Counted from the first letter of the stretch, positions 9,350-18,604 are shown. The stretch is DNA of 64,000 bases from Nitrospira sp. KM1 (GCF_011405515.1 NZ_AP022671.1:4445224-4509223), one strand, 5' to 3'. Notes: a model not told the origin generated them from the sequence alone. Numbers and translations: made by a program.

Positions 9350-11128
9350 ATGGTATCTGTAGAATCTATTTCCTCGGTTCCAGTATCTCAAGAAACACAA
9401 AGTGTACGTGACCTTTGGCAGATGTTTCGCCGCCGTCGATGGGCGGTCGGCATCATAGGGGTCACGATCTTCGCTCTCGGTGTGGCTATCGCGTTACTGT
9501 GGCCTCCCGTCTATCGGTCGAAGGCCACCATTCTAATCGAGGAGCAGGAAATTCCTCCAGACCTCGTCCGATCAGCAATCAGCAGTTATGCGGACCAGCG
9601 AATCGAGACGATCAAACAGCAGGTGATGAGCCGCGCGACGCTCTGGAAGATTATCGAACAATACAACCTCTATGAAGCCTTGCGCCGCAGGAGCGCAACC
9701 GAAGAGGTATTGGAACAATTCACCAAGGACATTCGTCTCGAGGTGATCAATGTCAAGGTCGTTGACCGCAGGTCTCAGCAACCGACTCAGGCAACGATTG
9801 CCTTCACGCTGGCCTATGACGGAGAGTCTCCGGAAGTCGCGCAGAAAGTTGCGAACGAAGTGACGAGCCTGTTTCTCCAAGAGAATCTCAAGACACGTGA
9901 GCGGCATGCACAGGAGACGACCGCGTTTCTGAAACAGGAAGCAGAACATCTGAGCAAGCACATCGACGAACTGGAGATGAAGACTGCGGCGCTGAAGCAG
10001 AGAGCGGACGGCGCACTTCCAGAACTCACCCAACTCAACATGCAGCTCATGAGCCAGACGGAGCGTGAACTGCTCGAAGTCGATCGGGACATCAGAAGCA
10101 CTGAAGAACGGAAGCGTTTTCTGGAAGGCGAACTGGCCACTTTGAAGCCGAACACGCCGATCATTGCAGCATCGGGGGAAAGGCTTCTCGATGCGGGAGA
10201 ACGACTGAAGACCTTGCGGGCCCAGTATGCCAGCGCCAATGGATATTTGTTTCCCGAGCATCCGGATATCATCAAGATGCAACAGGAAATGGAAGCCCTT
10301 GAACGTGAGGTCGGCGCCAAAGCTCCTGGTGAGGAAGTCGGAAAGCGTCTGGACGGTCAACGGGCCTATCTTGCGTCATTGATCAACAAATATGGGGAAG
10401 ACCATCCGGATGTCATTCGGGGACGAAGGGTCATAACCGGTCTGGAAGAAGAACTCGGGCGCATTGCGGCTCAACCGCGCGAGGCATATCCATTGAAACC
10501 GGAAAATCCGGCGTACATCAATATTCAGTCCCAGCTGTCATCGACGGCCGCATCCCTGGAATCACTGAAGAACCATAGGACCGCCTTGAAGAAACGTGCT
10601 GAAGATTATGCCAAGCGCGTCGAACGCTTGCCGCAGTTCGAGCCGGAGTATCAAGCGTTGCAGCATGACCGCGAAAGTTCGCTCCGGAAGTATCATGAAA
10701 TTCGGTCACGTCTCATGGAGGCGCAGGTTTCAGAAGGACTGGAGATTCAACGAAAAGGTGAGCGGTTTTCGTTGATCGATCCCCCGGATCTGCCGGGTCG
10801 TCCGGATCGGCCGAACCGGCCGCTCATCCTCATACTAGCAGCGGTACTGGCTTCGATCGGAGGGTTGGGGGCGGGTGTGGCGATGGAACAGGTGGACGAG
10901 ACGATCCGCAATCCAGCGCAAATATGCCTTGCGGCGGGAGTGCCTCCGCTGGCGCTGATTCCCTATGTTCCCGATGCAAAAGAAATTCAAGTACACAGAA
11001 GCCGGCGATGGAAGATGCGATGGGTAGGCGTGGGTGCTGCAGTGGTGCTGCTCGTCCTGGGACATCTGTTCTGGTATCCACTGGACGTCGTCTGGTATGC
11101 AGCGTTACGGAAGCTGGGGCTGACCTAA
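9350..11128 (+). CDS. XrtA-system polysaccharide chain-length determinant (Wzz/GNVR)
   Basis: A 592-residue inner-membrane polysaccharide co-polymerase. An N-terminal helix (about 33-54) precedes the Wzz domain (YRSKATILIEEQEIPPDLV). A long periplasmic coiled coil follows (about 180-450), then the GNVR-type segment (PQFEPEYQALQHDRESSLRK) and a Pro-rich border PPDLPGRPDRPNRP before a second helix near 483-503. A third hydrophobic stretch lies near the C-terminus (about 560-580). There is no kinase domain; that function is supplied by the separate ATPase gene 37 bp downstream. The protein probably sets polymer length and links synthesis with export. Confidence 0.92.
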   Translation: MVSVESISSVPVSQETQSVRDLWQMFRRRRWAVGIIGVTIFALGVAIALLWPPVYRSKATILIEEQEIPPDLVRSAISSYADQRIETIKQQVMSRATLWKIIEQYNLYEALRRRSATEEVLEQFTKDIRLEVINVKVVDRRSQQPTQATIAFTLAYDGESPEVAQKVANEVTSLFLQENLKTRERHAQETTAFLKQEAEHLSKHIDELEMKTAALKQRADGALPELTQLNMQLMSQTERELLEVDRDIRSTEERKRFLEGELATLKPNTPIIAASGERLLDAGERLKTLRAQYASANGYLFPEHPDIIKMQQEMEALEREVGAKAPGEEVGKRLDGQRAYLASLINKYGEDHPDVIRGRRVITGLEEELGRIAAQPREAYPLKPENPAYINIQSQLSSTAASLESLKNHRTALKKRAEDYAKRVERLPQFEPEYQALQHDRESSLRKYHEIRSRLMEAQVSEGLEIQRKGERFSLIDPPDLPGRPDRPNRPLILILAAVLASIGGLGAGVAMEQVDETIRNPAQICLAAGVPPLALIPYVPDAKEIQVHRSRRWKMRWVGVGAAVVLLVLGHLFWYPLDVVWYAALRKLGLT

Positions 11129-11165
11129 ATCAAAGGATGTGCGAAAGCGTGTGAAGGAGCATGTA

Positions 11166-11996
11166 ATGGAAGATCTACAACATGCCATGGAACGATATCG
11201 CGAGCAGGGCGGCGGTTCGCCCAGCAGAGGGCCCGGAGGTACCAGATTAAAAGAGGTTCCTCCTCCCATCATCTATAGCCGGACGAAGGTGATTGATTGT
11301 CCGGAGCATGTTCTGCGGCGTAAGCGCATCGTGGCAGGATTTGATCGCGGGCCGTTCGTCGAGGGTTACAATCTGCTTCGCACACAGGTGTTACATCGCT
11401 TACGGGAGAACAATTGGAATGTGCTTGGGATCACGAGTCCGAGGCAGTCGGAAGGAAAGACGCTCACGGCGGTGAATCTCGCGGTGACCCTTGCGATGGA
11501 GGTCACGCAAACCGTGTTGCTGGTCGATGCAGATCTGCGCAAGCCCGGAGTGGACGAGTTGTTTGGCCTGACAGACCTTCCCGGGCTTGCCGATGTGCTG
11601 CTGGACGAGAAACCGGTCGACGAGGCGCTCGTGCATCCTGGAATCGGCCGGTTTGTCATCCTTCCGGCCGGCCGGTCAATTCCTCGGTCCGCTGAAACGC
11701 TGACCACTCCACGCATGAGTGCGCTGGTCAGCGATCTCAAGCATCGATATGAGTCCCGCATTCTGATTTTCGATCTTCCGCCGGTTCTCACCAGCGCCGA
11801 CGTGCTGGCGTTTGGGCCCTCGCTCGACGCGGTCCTGATCGTGGCAAGCGAAGGCATCACGCGGCGGGCCGACTTGGAAGAAGCGATTCACCGGCTGAAG
11901 GGGGCTGTGCCGATTCTCGGCACGGTCCTCAATCAGGTCGGCCGCGGAGATCCTCGTTCGGTCAAGGCCCATGCGAAGAAACCAATTACGTTCTGA
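11166..11996 (+). CDS. XrtA-associated BY-kinase-like ATPase (CpsD/CapB family)
   Basis: Start chosen at ATG 11166, with AAGGAG at good spacing; the open frame to 11139 adds nine residues. The 276-residue protein has the P-loop ATPase fold of bacterial tyrosine kinases: Walker A variant SPRQSEGKT (91-99), Walker A' LLVDADLRKPG (118-128) and Walker B-like ILIFDLPPVL. The typical C-terminal tyrosine cluster is not visible (the end is KAHAKKPITF), so autophosphorylation of a Tyr tail is doubtful. It probably partners the chain-length protein upstream to control polymerisation and export. The ATPase assignment is strong; kinase activity is inferred from family membership only. Confidence 0.88.
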   Translation: MEDLQHAMERYREQGGGSPSRGPGGTRLKEVPPPIIYSRTKVIDCPEHVLRRKRIVAGFDRGPFVEGYNLLRTQVLHRLRENNWNVLGITSPRQSEGKTLTAVNLAVTLAMEVTQTVLLVDADLRKPGVDELFGLTDLPGLADVLLDEKPVDEALVHPGIGRFVILPAGRSIPRSAETLTTPRMSALVSDLKHRYESRILIFDLPPVLTSADVLAFGPSLDAVLIVASEGITRRADLEEAIHRLKGAVPILGTVLNQVGRGDPRSVKAHAKKPITF

Positions 11997-12016
11997 CGAT
12001 GGAGGCATGATCAATC

Positions 12017-13405
12017 GTGTATGAATCGTACTATGGCCTTCGCGGTAATCCATTTTCGCTGATCCCGGATCCCGCGTATCTCTATCAAGGACGCAAGCAC
12101 AAGTTGGCCTTGAATCTGCTGGAATACGGAATGCTCAATCGAAGTGCGTTCACGGTCATCACCGGCGAGCCGGGAACAGGGAAAACCACGTTGCTCAATA
12201 CAATTCTGGAGCGGTCCGAACGAGCGGTGACGCTTGGCGTGCTGTCCCACACGCACGTGGGGCTCGGCAGTCTGCTTCCCTGGGTCTTAATGACCTTCGG
12301 GGTGGACGGCAAGGGAATGGACAGCGTCGAATTGTATCGGGCCTTTGCCGGGTTTTTGAATCAAGAACATGATAAACATCGACGGGTCGTTCTCGTCGTG
12401 GATGAAGCGCAAAATCTTGGCGGCGCGATGCTCGAGGAATTGAGGCTGTTGTCCAACCTGAACGACGCGAGACGTCAGCCCTTACAGATCATTCTGTCCG
12501 GGCAACCGGCGTTGCGCGCGCTGTTGCGCCAGAGCGAACTCGTACAGTTCGCCCAACGCATCTCCGTCGATTACCATCTGGAACCGTTTGACCATGTGGA
12601 AACGCCTGAGTACATCCGGCATCGCATCAATGTCGCCGGAGGTCCGGCGACATTGATGACGGACGCCGCGTATCTTGCCGTTCATCGCTTGAGCGGGGGA
12701 AATGCGCGATTGATCAATCAGGTTTGCGACGTGGCGCTGGCCTACGGCTTTGCCGCACAAAGCCGGTGGATTACCTCGCAAATGGTGATCAAGGCAGCGA
12801 TGGACAGGAGCGCCGGGGGCATTTTGCCGTTGATGGACGTCAATCCTACCGAATTGTTCACCGAAGAAGAGCAACGCCTGGAGCTGCAACAGATTTGTGC
12901 ATTGTCGCAGCCGGCGCCCGCGGTCAAGCCGAATACAAAATCCTCGAACGATTCGGAGACGGCGACCGGCTTATATAAGAGAGGCGTGGCGTTTAAGAAT
13001 GCCGGAGCGTACAAGCAAGCTATCTCGTTTTTCGAACAGGCCGCTCAGGATCAGGGTTTGGCTATGAAGTCCAACACACAGATCGCACTATGTCTGCGGG
13101 CGTGCGGCCGAGCGGCAGAGGCCACGCGCATGTTCCAGCAGTTGCTGAAGAGCGGGCATGGAACGGAGGAAGATCGGCGGCAGGTCCGATATTTCCTGGC
13201 CAGGATCCTCGAAGCCTCGGGACAGATCGACGCTGCCATCGGACTGTACCGGGCATTGGGAAAAGAACATCGCGACTATCGGGATGTCAAGGACAGGCTG
13301 GGCCGCCTGGCGGCTCCTGAATCCTCTGGGTCTTGGTCTGCGAGCGGATGGTGGGCAAAGCTGTTACCCCGGCGCCGTACTCCGGCCTTTCGTAATCCGT
13401 CCTGA
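12017..13405 (+). CDS. XrtA/PEP-CTERM-associated AAA ATPase (ExeA-like) with TPR tail
   Basis: A 462-residue protein starting at GTG 12017; the start MYESYYGLRGNPFSL is the standard N-terminus of this family. An ExeA/GspA-like AAA+ domain (about 20-270) has Walker A GEPGTGKTT (50-58) and Walker B VVLVVDEAQ (124-132). A C-terminal region (about 305-440) carries TPR-like repeats. The family is a marker of exosortase A loci. It probably couples ATP hydrolysis to assembly of the trans-envelope polysaccharide machinery, by analogy with ExeA acting on the type II secretion system; that role is inferred. Confidence 0.9.
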   Translation: MYESYYGLRGNPFSLIPDPAYLYQGRKHKLALNLLEYGMLNRSAFTVITGEPGTGKTTLLNTILERSERAVTLGVLSHTHVGLGSLLPWVLMTFGVDGKGMDSVELYRAFAGFLNQEHDKHRRVVLVVDEAQNLGGAMLEELRLLSNLNDARRQPLQIILSGQPALRALLRQSELVQFAQRISVDYHLEPFDHVETPEYIRHRINVAGGPATLMTDAAYLAVHRLSGGNARLINQVCDVALAYGFAAQSRWITSQMVIKAAMDRSAGGILPLMDVNPTELFTEEEQRLELQQICALSQPAPAVKPNTKSSNDSETATGLYKRGVAFKNAGAYKQAISFFEQAAQDQGLAMKSNTQIALCLRACGRAAEATRMFQQLLKSGHGTEEDRRQVRYFLARILEASGQIDAAIGLYRALGKEHRDYRDVKDRLGRLAAPESSGSWSASGWWAKLLPRRRTPAFRNPS

Positions 13406-13516
13406 GGATGGAACACCGCTTCGGACTGCCGGCATACGGACTCCTCACATGCTCACGCGGATCAGGCCGACAGGTTTCCGCCGGACCGGCCGCGTGCGAG
13501 AACACCAACTCCAGGT

Positions 13517-15361
13517 ATGATGGTACACATGCGCATGGATTTCGTTCCACATCCGGTCAACAGCAGCATGAGGTGGAAGATCTTGGCCGCGTCCATATTC
13601 ATGTGGGTCGCTCAATTCTTTCCACTACCGGCCGAGGCAGAGCTCGCACCGAATCAGGTGATGATCGTGGCCGGCAGCAAACCGGACAGCCTCGCGGTCG
13701 CGCAGCATTACGCGATGCGCCGCGGTATTCCGGGCACACACATCGTCAAACTCGACATTCCGGTTGATGAGACCATCAGTTGGGATGATTACGAACGAAA
13801 AATCGTCGGGCCCGTCCGCGAGTCGATCCTGACGCAAGGATTGTCGCGGGACATCAGGGTTCTGGTCACCGTCTATGGTGTGCCGCTTCGCGTCTCGGCG
13901 CCGATCCTCACCGCAGAAGAACGGTGGTGCCGTCAGGATGCGGAACATCGTCTTGCCGCGGCTCGTTCACGTCTGTTGCAAGTGGAACGCAAGGCAAAGG
14001 AAGTGCCGGGACAAGGAGATGGGTTTCATACGGAAAAGATCGGCCAGGGGGTGCTTCAGTTCGAGCGCAATCTGGCGTTCCTCGATCACATCGACTTGGT
14101 TGCCCGTGAAGTCGTGAAGCGTGCGAAGTCACTCGATCCGCCGACGTTGGATCTGTGGTATCAACGGATCGAGTCACTGGTGCGGGATTATCAGGGCATC
14201 GCCGGTGTCGCGCAACTCAAGGTGGACCTTTCGCGGGAACAGAACGCACAGGCAGGTGAAGCGACACGCATCCGGGCACAACAGGGAGAAGGATTGCAGC
14301 TCCTGTTGGGGTCCGTCGAAATCCCCGTCCGGCGTGATCGAAATGAACTCTATGCTCTGGCGGAGCGGATCTACGGCGCCTACGGTGTCTTTGGCCTCGC
14401 GACGCTTGAATTGAGTCGTCTATCCGTCGAACATGCAGACGCGTCCGTCGATAGTGAACTCAGTCTGCTCTGGTGGGATCGGCGCCAATATGGTGCAGGC
14501 TGGCGGCAGCCGAACGTGTTGTATTACAACCACAAGAAATCCTCAGGCCGTGCGCGCAAAGACATTCCTGTGTTGATGGTCAGCCGGATCGATGCGTCTA
14601 ACGCCGGACGAGCCATGGGACTGGTCGATCGTGCAATTGAGGCGGAGCAGGACGGCGTGAGGGGAACAGTCTATCTCGATGCCCGCGGGTTATCCACCAA
14701 GGATAAGCAGGACACGATGAGCCGATACGACCAAAGCCTGCGAGATCTTCACGCACTCATTACCCAGCGGACGTCATATCGAACGGTTCTGGAGAATACG
14801 GAAACGAGGTTCCATCGACCTGGGGAAGCGCCCGACACGGCGCTCTACATCGGATGGTACCGGTTGCGGCAGTATGAAGACGCGTTTACCTTCCGCCCGG
14901 GCGCAATCGGTTATCACATAGCGTCTGCCGAGGCCATAAGTCTTCATTCCGCGTCCGAAGCAGGCTGGTGCAAGAATGCCTTGGATCGTGGGATTACCGC
15001 CACGTTGGGTTCCGTCGGAGAGCCGTATTTGGATTCGTTTCCGGAGCCGTTGGAGTTCGGCGCGCTGCTGCTGACCGGACAGTATTCGCTCGTCGAAGCG
15101 TACTATTTAACCAGCCGATGGGTGAGTTGGCGGATGGTATTGATCGGCGATCCGCTGTATAACCCATGGAAACGCGCTCCGGCGATGCCCCGCTCCGCAC
15201 TCACGATGTTTCCACTTGCTCCCATCGCCCCATCTGACCAGTCGATCGACGACCCGATGTTGGCGCGAGACGGCCTTCAACAGGCCCGCGACCAAGCCCG
15301 CGTCAGACTGGACGAGATCCTCCACGATCAAGTCTCGCTTGCCGAAAGGCTCAACGGCTGA
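13517..15361 (+). CDS. TIGR03790-type secreted protein
   Basis: A 614-residue protein with an N-terminal signal/anchor (hydrophobic about 20-40, then AEAELAPNQVMIVAGSKPDSLAVAQHYAMRRGIP shortened here to its key parts: NQVMIVA and AQHYAMRRGIP). The opening pattern, in which a residue set for a passed time/file-like handle precedes YAMRRGIP and VLVTVYGVPLR, is characteristic of the uncharacterised TIGR03790 family, often found in genomes with PEP-CTERM sorting. A second conserved region near VGEPYLDSFPEPLEFGALLLTGQYSLVEAYYL and GDPLYNP lies close to the C-terminus. Function is unknown. Its position at the end of the operon suggests a role with the exopolysaccharide. It may start at 13517, 13529 or 13535. 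Confidence 0.75.
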   Translation: MMVHMRMDFVPHPVNSSMRWKILAASIFMWVAQFFPLPAEAELAPNQVMIVAGSKPDSLAVAQHYAMRRGIPGTHIVKLDIPVDETISWDDYERKIVGPVRESILTQGLSRDIRVLVTVYGVPLRVSAPILTAEERWCRQDAEHRLAAARSRLLQVERKAKEVPGQGDGFHTEKIGQGVLQFERNLAFLDHIDLVAREVVKRAKSLDPPTLDLWYQRIESLVRDYQGIAGVAQLKVDLSREQNAQAGEATRIRAQQGEGLQLLLGSVEIPVRRDRNELYALAERIYGAYGVFGLATLELSRLSVEHADASVDSELSLLWWDRRQYGAGWRQPNVLYYNHKKSSGRARKDIPVLMVSRIDASNAGRAMGLVDRAIEAEQDGVRGTVYLDARGLSTKDKQDTMSRYDQSLRDLHALITQRTSYRTVLENTETRFHRPGEAPDTALYIGWYRLRQYEDAFTFRPGAIGYHIASAEAISLHSASEAGWCKNALDRGITATLGSVGEPYLDSFPEPLEFGALLLTGQYSLVEAYYLTSRWVSWRMVLIGDPLYNPWKRAPAMPRSALTMFPLAPIAPSDQSIDDPMLARDGLQQARDQARVRLDEILHDQVSLAERLNG

Positions 15362-15431
15362 AGGGAGAGCGAAGCGGAGTTATGAGAGGCTGCTTGGAGC
15401 GTACGGGGAGTCGAAAACCTGAACTGCATTT

Positions 15432-15845
15432 TCAATGATAGGCATCCTGCACCACGCCATTCTCGTCGTAGCGAATGTGGATTTCATGGGTGATCCATTC
15501 CGACTTGGGAGTCGTCGAGTCATCAGATCCGAGAGATCGTTCAATGGGTTTGGAGGTGACGGCGGTGGTTCCGAGGGGACCAGGCTGCACCGTCGGAATT
15601 TCGACTGGCGGAAGAGGCCGTTTTGAAGCGGTAGACTGATATGTTACCATGGTGCCGGTTTTTGTCGTCTCGACCAGATCAGGGTCGCCGAAGCGCGACA
15701 CGATCTCCGCCCTTGTCGTCTTACCATTTTCAATCCATGTAATTTGATCGGGCGTGGAAGCGCAGGCCGAGAGATTCATCAGCGCGAACACCACAAACCA
15801 CAAAGTCCCGTTTGAACGTCCGAGACTTGCCATGTCCAACCTCAT
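15432..15845 (-). CDS. Small outer-membrane lipoprotein (SmpA/OmlA-like N-terminal motif)
   Basis: Start set at ATG 15845, preceded by AAGGAG about 9 bp upstream; the longer frame to 15908 has no such site. The 137-residue product has a signal peptide and lipobox (ALMNLSAC), then the pattern TWIENGKTTRAEIVSRFGDPDLVE, which resembles the SmpA/OmlA/BamE-type fold where a helix-turn with G-x-P follows. A Pro/Thr-rich linker and a final EIHIRYDENGVVQDAYH strand complete it. It is convergent with the exopolysaccharide operon. Function is unknown; a role in envelope assembly is possible. Confidence 0.65.
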   Translation of the reverse strand: MRLDMASLGRSNGTLWFVVFALMNLSACASTPDQITWIENGKTTRAEIVSRFGDPDLVETTKTGTMVTYQSTASKRPLPPVEIPTVQPGPLGTTAVTSKPIERSLGSDDSTTPKSEWITHEIHIRYDENGVVQDAYH

Positions 15846-16157
15846 AGAGGAACTCTCCTTCGCCGCATGCGTGGCTTCCTGCGCCATCATAGCATAGGTT
15901 TTCACCATTAAAGGAGAGGGTCTAGAGCCGTGACACGCAATATCCGCAAGAGCATGGCGTCAAGTGCGCTTGACGGATGACCGTAATCAAGGTCGGCAAG
16001 AGGGTGCAGTGAAGGTAACGCATCAACTGGTGACCGCTTACCTTGTAGGGGTGACTTGGCGGTATAAGTGGCTCTTGACGGACAGATCACGATGAGGCGA
16101 GAGTGGGGGATTCAATGGTGCCTTGAGGTGGAACGACACTATCGGCGGAGTAACGAG
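15846..16157. other. Intergenic region between divergent small genes
   Basis: About 310 bp between a lipoprotein gene read leftward and a hypothetical gene read rightward. Promoters for both must lie here, but I could not identify a convincing -35/-10 pair. No RNA gene or repeat seen. Confidence 0.4.
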
Positions 16158-16688
16158 ATGATCATGCACGAACAACACGAATCAAGTTCTGGAAAGTTGT
16201 TGAACGACTGGCAGTGGTTTTATCGAACCCTCCTCTGGCCATCCAAGCCGGAGACATATGAGGCGTTCTGGACCAAGGTCGAGTCGAGTACCTTGCTCAA
16301 ACTCCTATGCGACACGCCGAATTACGAGGATCGATGGAAAGATGCCCTCATGTTTCACCTGAGCCAAATGTGGATGGCCGGCCCCGTGCATGGGCGGCTG
16401 GAACTGGGACACAAAGACCCTTCGATGTGGGTCGTGGAGTCGATCAGCATGCTGGATCTGATTGTTCGAAATTTGATGGCTACCACGACGGTGCGCAGCG
16501 AAATCGAAAACGTCGAGACCACGCTTCTGCTCATCAAGCACTTTTTCCCTAATGACGTCGTTGCAACGAATATGGAAGAGTTGAGCGACAAAATAGCAAG
16601 GCTGGGCAATGTGACCGAAGAGCAACTGGTGGCGGTAGTCAACCGGGCCGCTGATTGCCGCATGCAGATCAATGAAAGGAAGGGATAG
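16158..16688 (+). CDS. Hypothetical alpha-helical protein
   Basis: Start chosen at ATG 16158 with GGAG 9 bp upstream; the frame stays open to 16068 but without a better site. The 176-residue product has no signal peptide and no recognised motif. It is Trp-rich at the N-terminus (LLNDWQWFYRTLLWPSKPET), followed by predicted helices with heptad-like leucine spacing (about 100-150). It stands alone, followed by a small hairpin at 16707. I do not recognise the family. Confidence 0.55.
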   Translation: MIMHEQHESSSGKLLNDWQWFYRTLLWPSKPETYEAFWTKVESSTLLKLLCDTPNYEDRWKDALMFHLSQMWMAGPVHGRLELGHKDPSMWVVESISMLDLIVRNLMATTTVRSEIENVETTLLLIKHFFPNDVVATNMEELSDKIARLGNVTEEQLVAVVNRAADCRMQINERKG

Positions 16689-16706
16689 CCTCCTCTGAGG
16701 GCGACT

Positions 16707-16733
16707 CCACTCACGGAGTGGCCTTTCTGTCTT
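16707..16733 (+). terminator. Candidate terminator after the 16158 gene
   Basis: A 6-bp perfect stem CCACTC/GAGTGG with a 3-nt loop, followed by a pyrimidine-rich run (CCTTTCTGTCTT). It lies 19 bp after the stop codon. The T-run is interrupted, so this is a modest call. Confidence 0.4.
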
Positions 16734-16869
16734 GGGCGGTGGTGACTCCAACGCTACTCGCACATTTCTTGACCCTGATTTAACAATCCATCCGACGCCA
16801 TATGTTAGCTTGCGGCGAGAACACGCGTACTACGCGAAGGTGCCTTTTAGTCTGTATCAGGTCACCAGA

Positions 16870-17619
16870 ATGCGCGATGAATCGATCACCGGCCGTAAAC
16901 ACATGGTCGTGATTTTTGTCTTGTTTGGATTCCTGCCGGCCATGGCTCAGCCCGCCTTCGCCGAGTTTGAATTTTCTGTCTATGGAGGAACGAGCATTAC
17001 GCCGAAGATCGACCTCACCGTCACCCTTCCGCAAAGCAATGTAAGCGTTCCGGGTGTCAAGGTGGATAACTCTATTACGGGGGGTGTCAAGATCGGATAC
17101 TGGCTCGATAAGATGTCTTCGGCAGTCTCGGTTGGATTTGGCCTTGACGGATTTTATTTTGAACCGAAGATCGATCGCCAGACTGTGCCATCTACAACCA
17201 ATTTCCAGGGGATCACGTTTCAAAACTCGAGCACGGTGAGCCCGCTCACGCTCGAAACCTTTGGCATTGGCATTGATGTGTTTAAACTTAGGCTCCATCT
17301 CCTTGAAGAAAAAAACTTCCCGATGGGCAGATTGCAACCACAGCTAAGCATCGGCCCATCCGTGTTTGTGGTCAACGTCAAAGACACCACCAATTTTGCC
17401 CCCAACAATCAACAGCAGCATCAAACGTCGGTCGGACTCAAGGCCGGCGCTGGCGTGCAGTTTCTTTTCACGCAATATCTTGGCGTGTTTGCTGAATATC
17501 GGTTCACGCGCTATTCCATGGATGTCGCATTCCGTGCACAAAACAATGTGGCATCTCAGAACATCACTGCCGATATCAACACCCACCATCTGGTCGGAGG
17601 TCTGAGTCTTCATTTCTAG
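16870..17619 (+). CDS. Outer-membrane beta-barrel protein
   Basis: Start set at ATG 16870, giving a good signal peptide (MVVIFVLFGFLPAMAQPAFA). The mature part (about 220 residues) has alternating strands, glycine/aromatic-rich, opening FEFSVYGGTSITP and ending DINTHHLVGGLSLHF with a terminal Phe, as in small OmpA/OmpW-like barrels. The terminal aromatic residue is the usual BAM-recognition signal. The longer open frame from 16732 would bury the signal peptide. Probably a structural or small-porin outer-membrane protein; no specific substrate can be named. Confidence 0.72.
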   Translation: MRDESITGRKHMVVIFVLFGFLPAMAQPAFAEFEFSVYGGTSITPKIDLTVTLPQSNVSVPGVKVDNSITGGVKIGYWLDKMSSAVSVGFGLDGFYFEPKIDRQTVPSTTNFQGITFQNSSTVSPLTLETFGIGIDVFKLRLHLLEEKNFPMGRLQPQLSIGPSVFVVNVKDTTNFAPNNQQQHQTSVGLKAGAGVQFLFTQYLGVFAEYRFTRYSMDVAFRAQNNVASQNITADINTHHLVGGLSLHF

Positions 17620-18099
17620 GTTATGAGAGCGAGAAGTGATGGAGCGCACTTCACACCCTTCTACTGGGATTCTGATCAGCGGGGGCCCGGCAACTTTCTC
17701 TGTTGATCTTCCTCGCCCCTCCAGGGGAGAGCATCGCGAGCCTGAGATATAACAGTAGGCTCAATCCGAATGCCGCGGCATCTATTGGGACTCTGATCCT
17801 TCGGCCGGTTCCAATTCCTTCAGCCATTTCGCTTTTCAGTTCCGGCCTGGCAGCCCTCGCCGCTGATGGCGCCGAATCAATTGGCAAGATAGTGCGGACC
17901 TGAAGAGGGCTGGTTTACTGGACAGTTCCCGCACAAGTGCGCTACATTTCACCCGAAGCTGACGTCGCTCAACCAGCAGAGCCGTAATTTTGTAAGCCTG
18001 CCCGCGTTTTTTCTTGTCTCATTGAGTTGGTAAGATGGCCAAGGTTGCCATGCGCGCACCGGTGGGAATAACTGTGTGCAGAATTGAAGGAGAACATTT
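17620..18099. other. 480-bp region with no firm gene
   Basis: No convincing complete gene. It contains a short open frame (17676-17903, + strand) whose C-terminal part looks like a PEP-CTERM sorting tail, described separately. AAGGAG just before 18100 is the ribosome site of the next gene. Confidence 0.4.
17676..17903 (+). pseudogene. Possible decayed PEP-CTERM protein tail
   Basis: The frame between the TGA at 17673 and the TGA at 17901 encodes, near its end, PVPIPSAISLFSSGLAALA, which follows the sorting pattern V-P-x-P-x(4)-L/F-x-x-G-L-x-x-L. The usual Arg cluster after the helix is replaced by ADGAESIGKIVRT, and the upstream part has no recognisable domain or signal peptide. It may be the broken end of an exosortase substrate gene, which would fit the XrtA locus nearby, or a chance match. 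Confidence 0.3.
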
Positions 18100-18288
18100 A
18101 TGACTCTGGAAGCGGGAAGCAACAAGGAGAAGGCTGCAGCCATCGCAAGGGATGTCACCGTTGCGGCTGCAAGCGCATTGGATAAATCCGCCCTCATGCA
18201 ATCTGAAGCCGGAGATCTGTACACAAGCAATCTCGTCAAACTATACGAGGCAATTCATGCTGCAGCCCTAAAATCAATTACCGGCTAG
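18100..18288 (+). CDS. Small hypothetical protein
   Basis: A 62-residue frame with a good ribosome site (GAAGGAGAA about 7 bp before ATG 18100). The product is Ala-rich and probably helical (KEKAAAIARDVTVAAASALDKS, middle part), with no signal peptide or known motif. It ends about 210 bp before tRNA-Thr. The clear Shine-Dalgarno sequence supports a real gene; function unknown. Confidence 0.55.
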   Translation: MTLEAGSNKEKAAAIARDVTVAAASALDKSALMQSEAGDLYTSNLVKLYEAIHAAALKSITG

Positions 18289-18498
18289 CCAATGGTCCAA
18301 TCATGACGAAGAAATGTCACGAGCGTTTCTTCATCCAACTCAGTACAGGGGACGGGGCCTTTTTCTCTCACTGGACGGAATAACGGATAAAACTCGGTCT
18401 ATCGGCGTGATGCAATCATGTGTGACGCAAACATTCAAGCTATAGTGAGCCAATCAACGGTTGACTGCCAAATATAACTCTGCGAATATCCTCACAAA

Positions 18499-18573
18499 GC
18501 TGGCGTAGCTCAATGGCAGAGCAGTGGTTTTGTAAACCACCGGTTGGAGGTTCAATTCCTCTCGCCAGCTCCA
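18499..18573 (+). tRNA. tRNA-Thr (anticodon UGU)
   Basis: A full cloverleaf: acceptor stem GCTGGCG pairs with CGCCAGC, the anticodon arm GTGGT-TTTGTAA-ACCAC carries TGT, the T-arm contains GGTTCAATTCC, discriminator T and an encoded CCA end the gene. Its 3' end is the integration target of the island to the right, since the last 25 bases are repeated at 18758. Confidence 0.95.
18549..18573 (+). repeat. att-like direct repeat, copy 1 (tRNA-Thr 3' end)
   Basis: The last 25 bases of tRNA-Thr (from the T-arm to the CCA) are identical to 18758-18782. Such repeats mark crossover sites of tyrosine-recombinase elements. Confidence 0.85.
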
Positions 18574-18576
18574 AAC

Positions 18577-18604
18577 CAACCTTCGGTTGAGCCGGTGGCT
18601 TTTT
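18577..18604 (+). terminator. Terminator after tRNA-Thr
   Basis: Stem CAACC/GGTTG with a TTC loop, then a short AGCC/GGCT stem ending in TTTTT. It lies 4-30 bp after the tRNA. Confidence 0.45.

Noticed and set aside
9572..10360. 262-codon - strand frame opposite the chain-length gene
   Set aside because: Antisense shadow; the + strand gene has clear Wzz/GNVR motifs.
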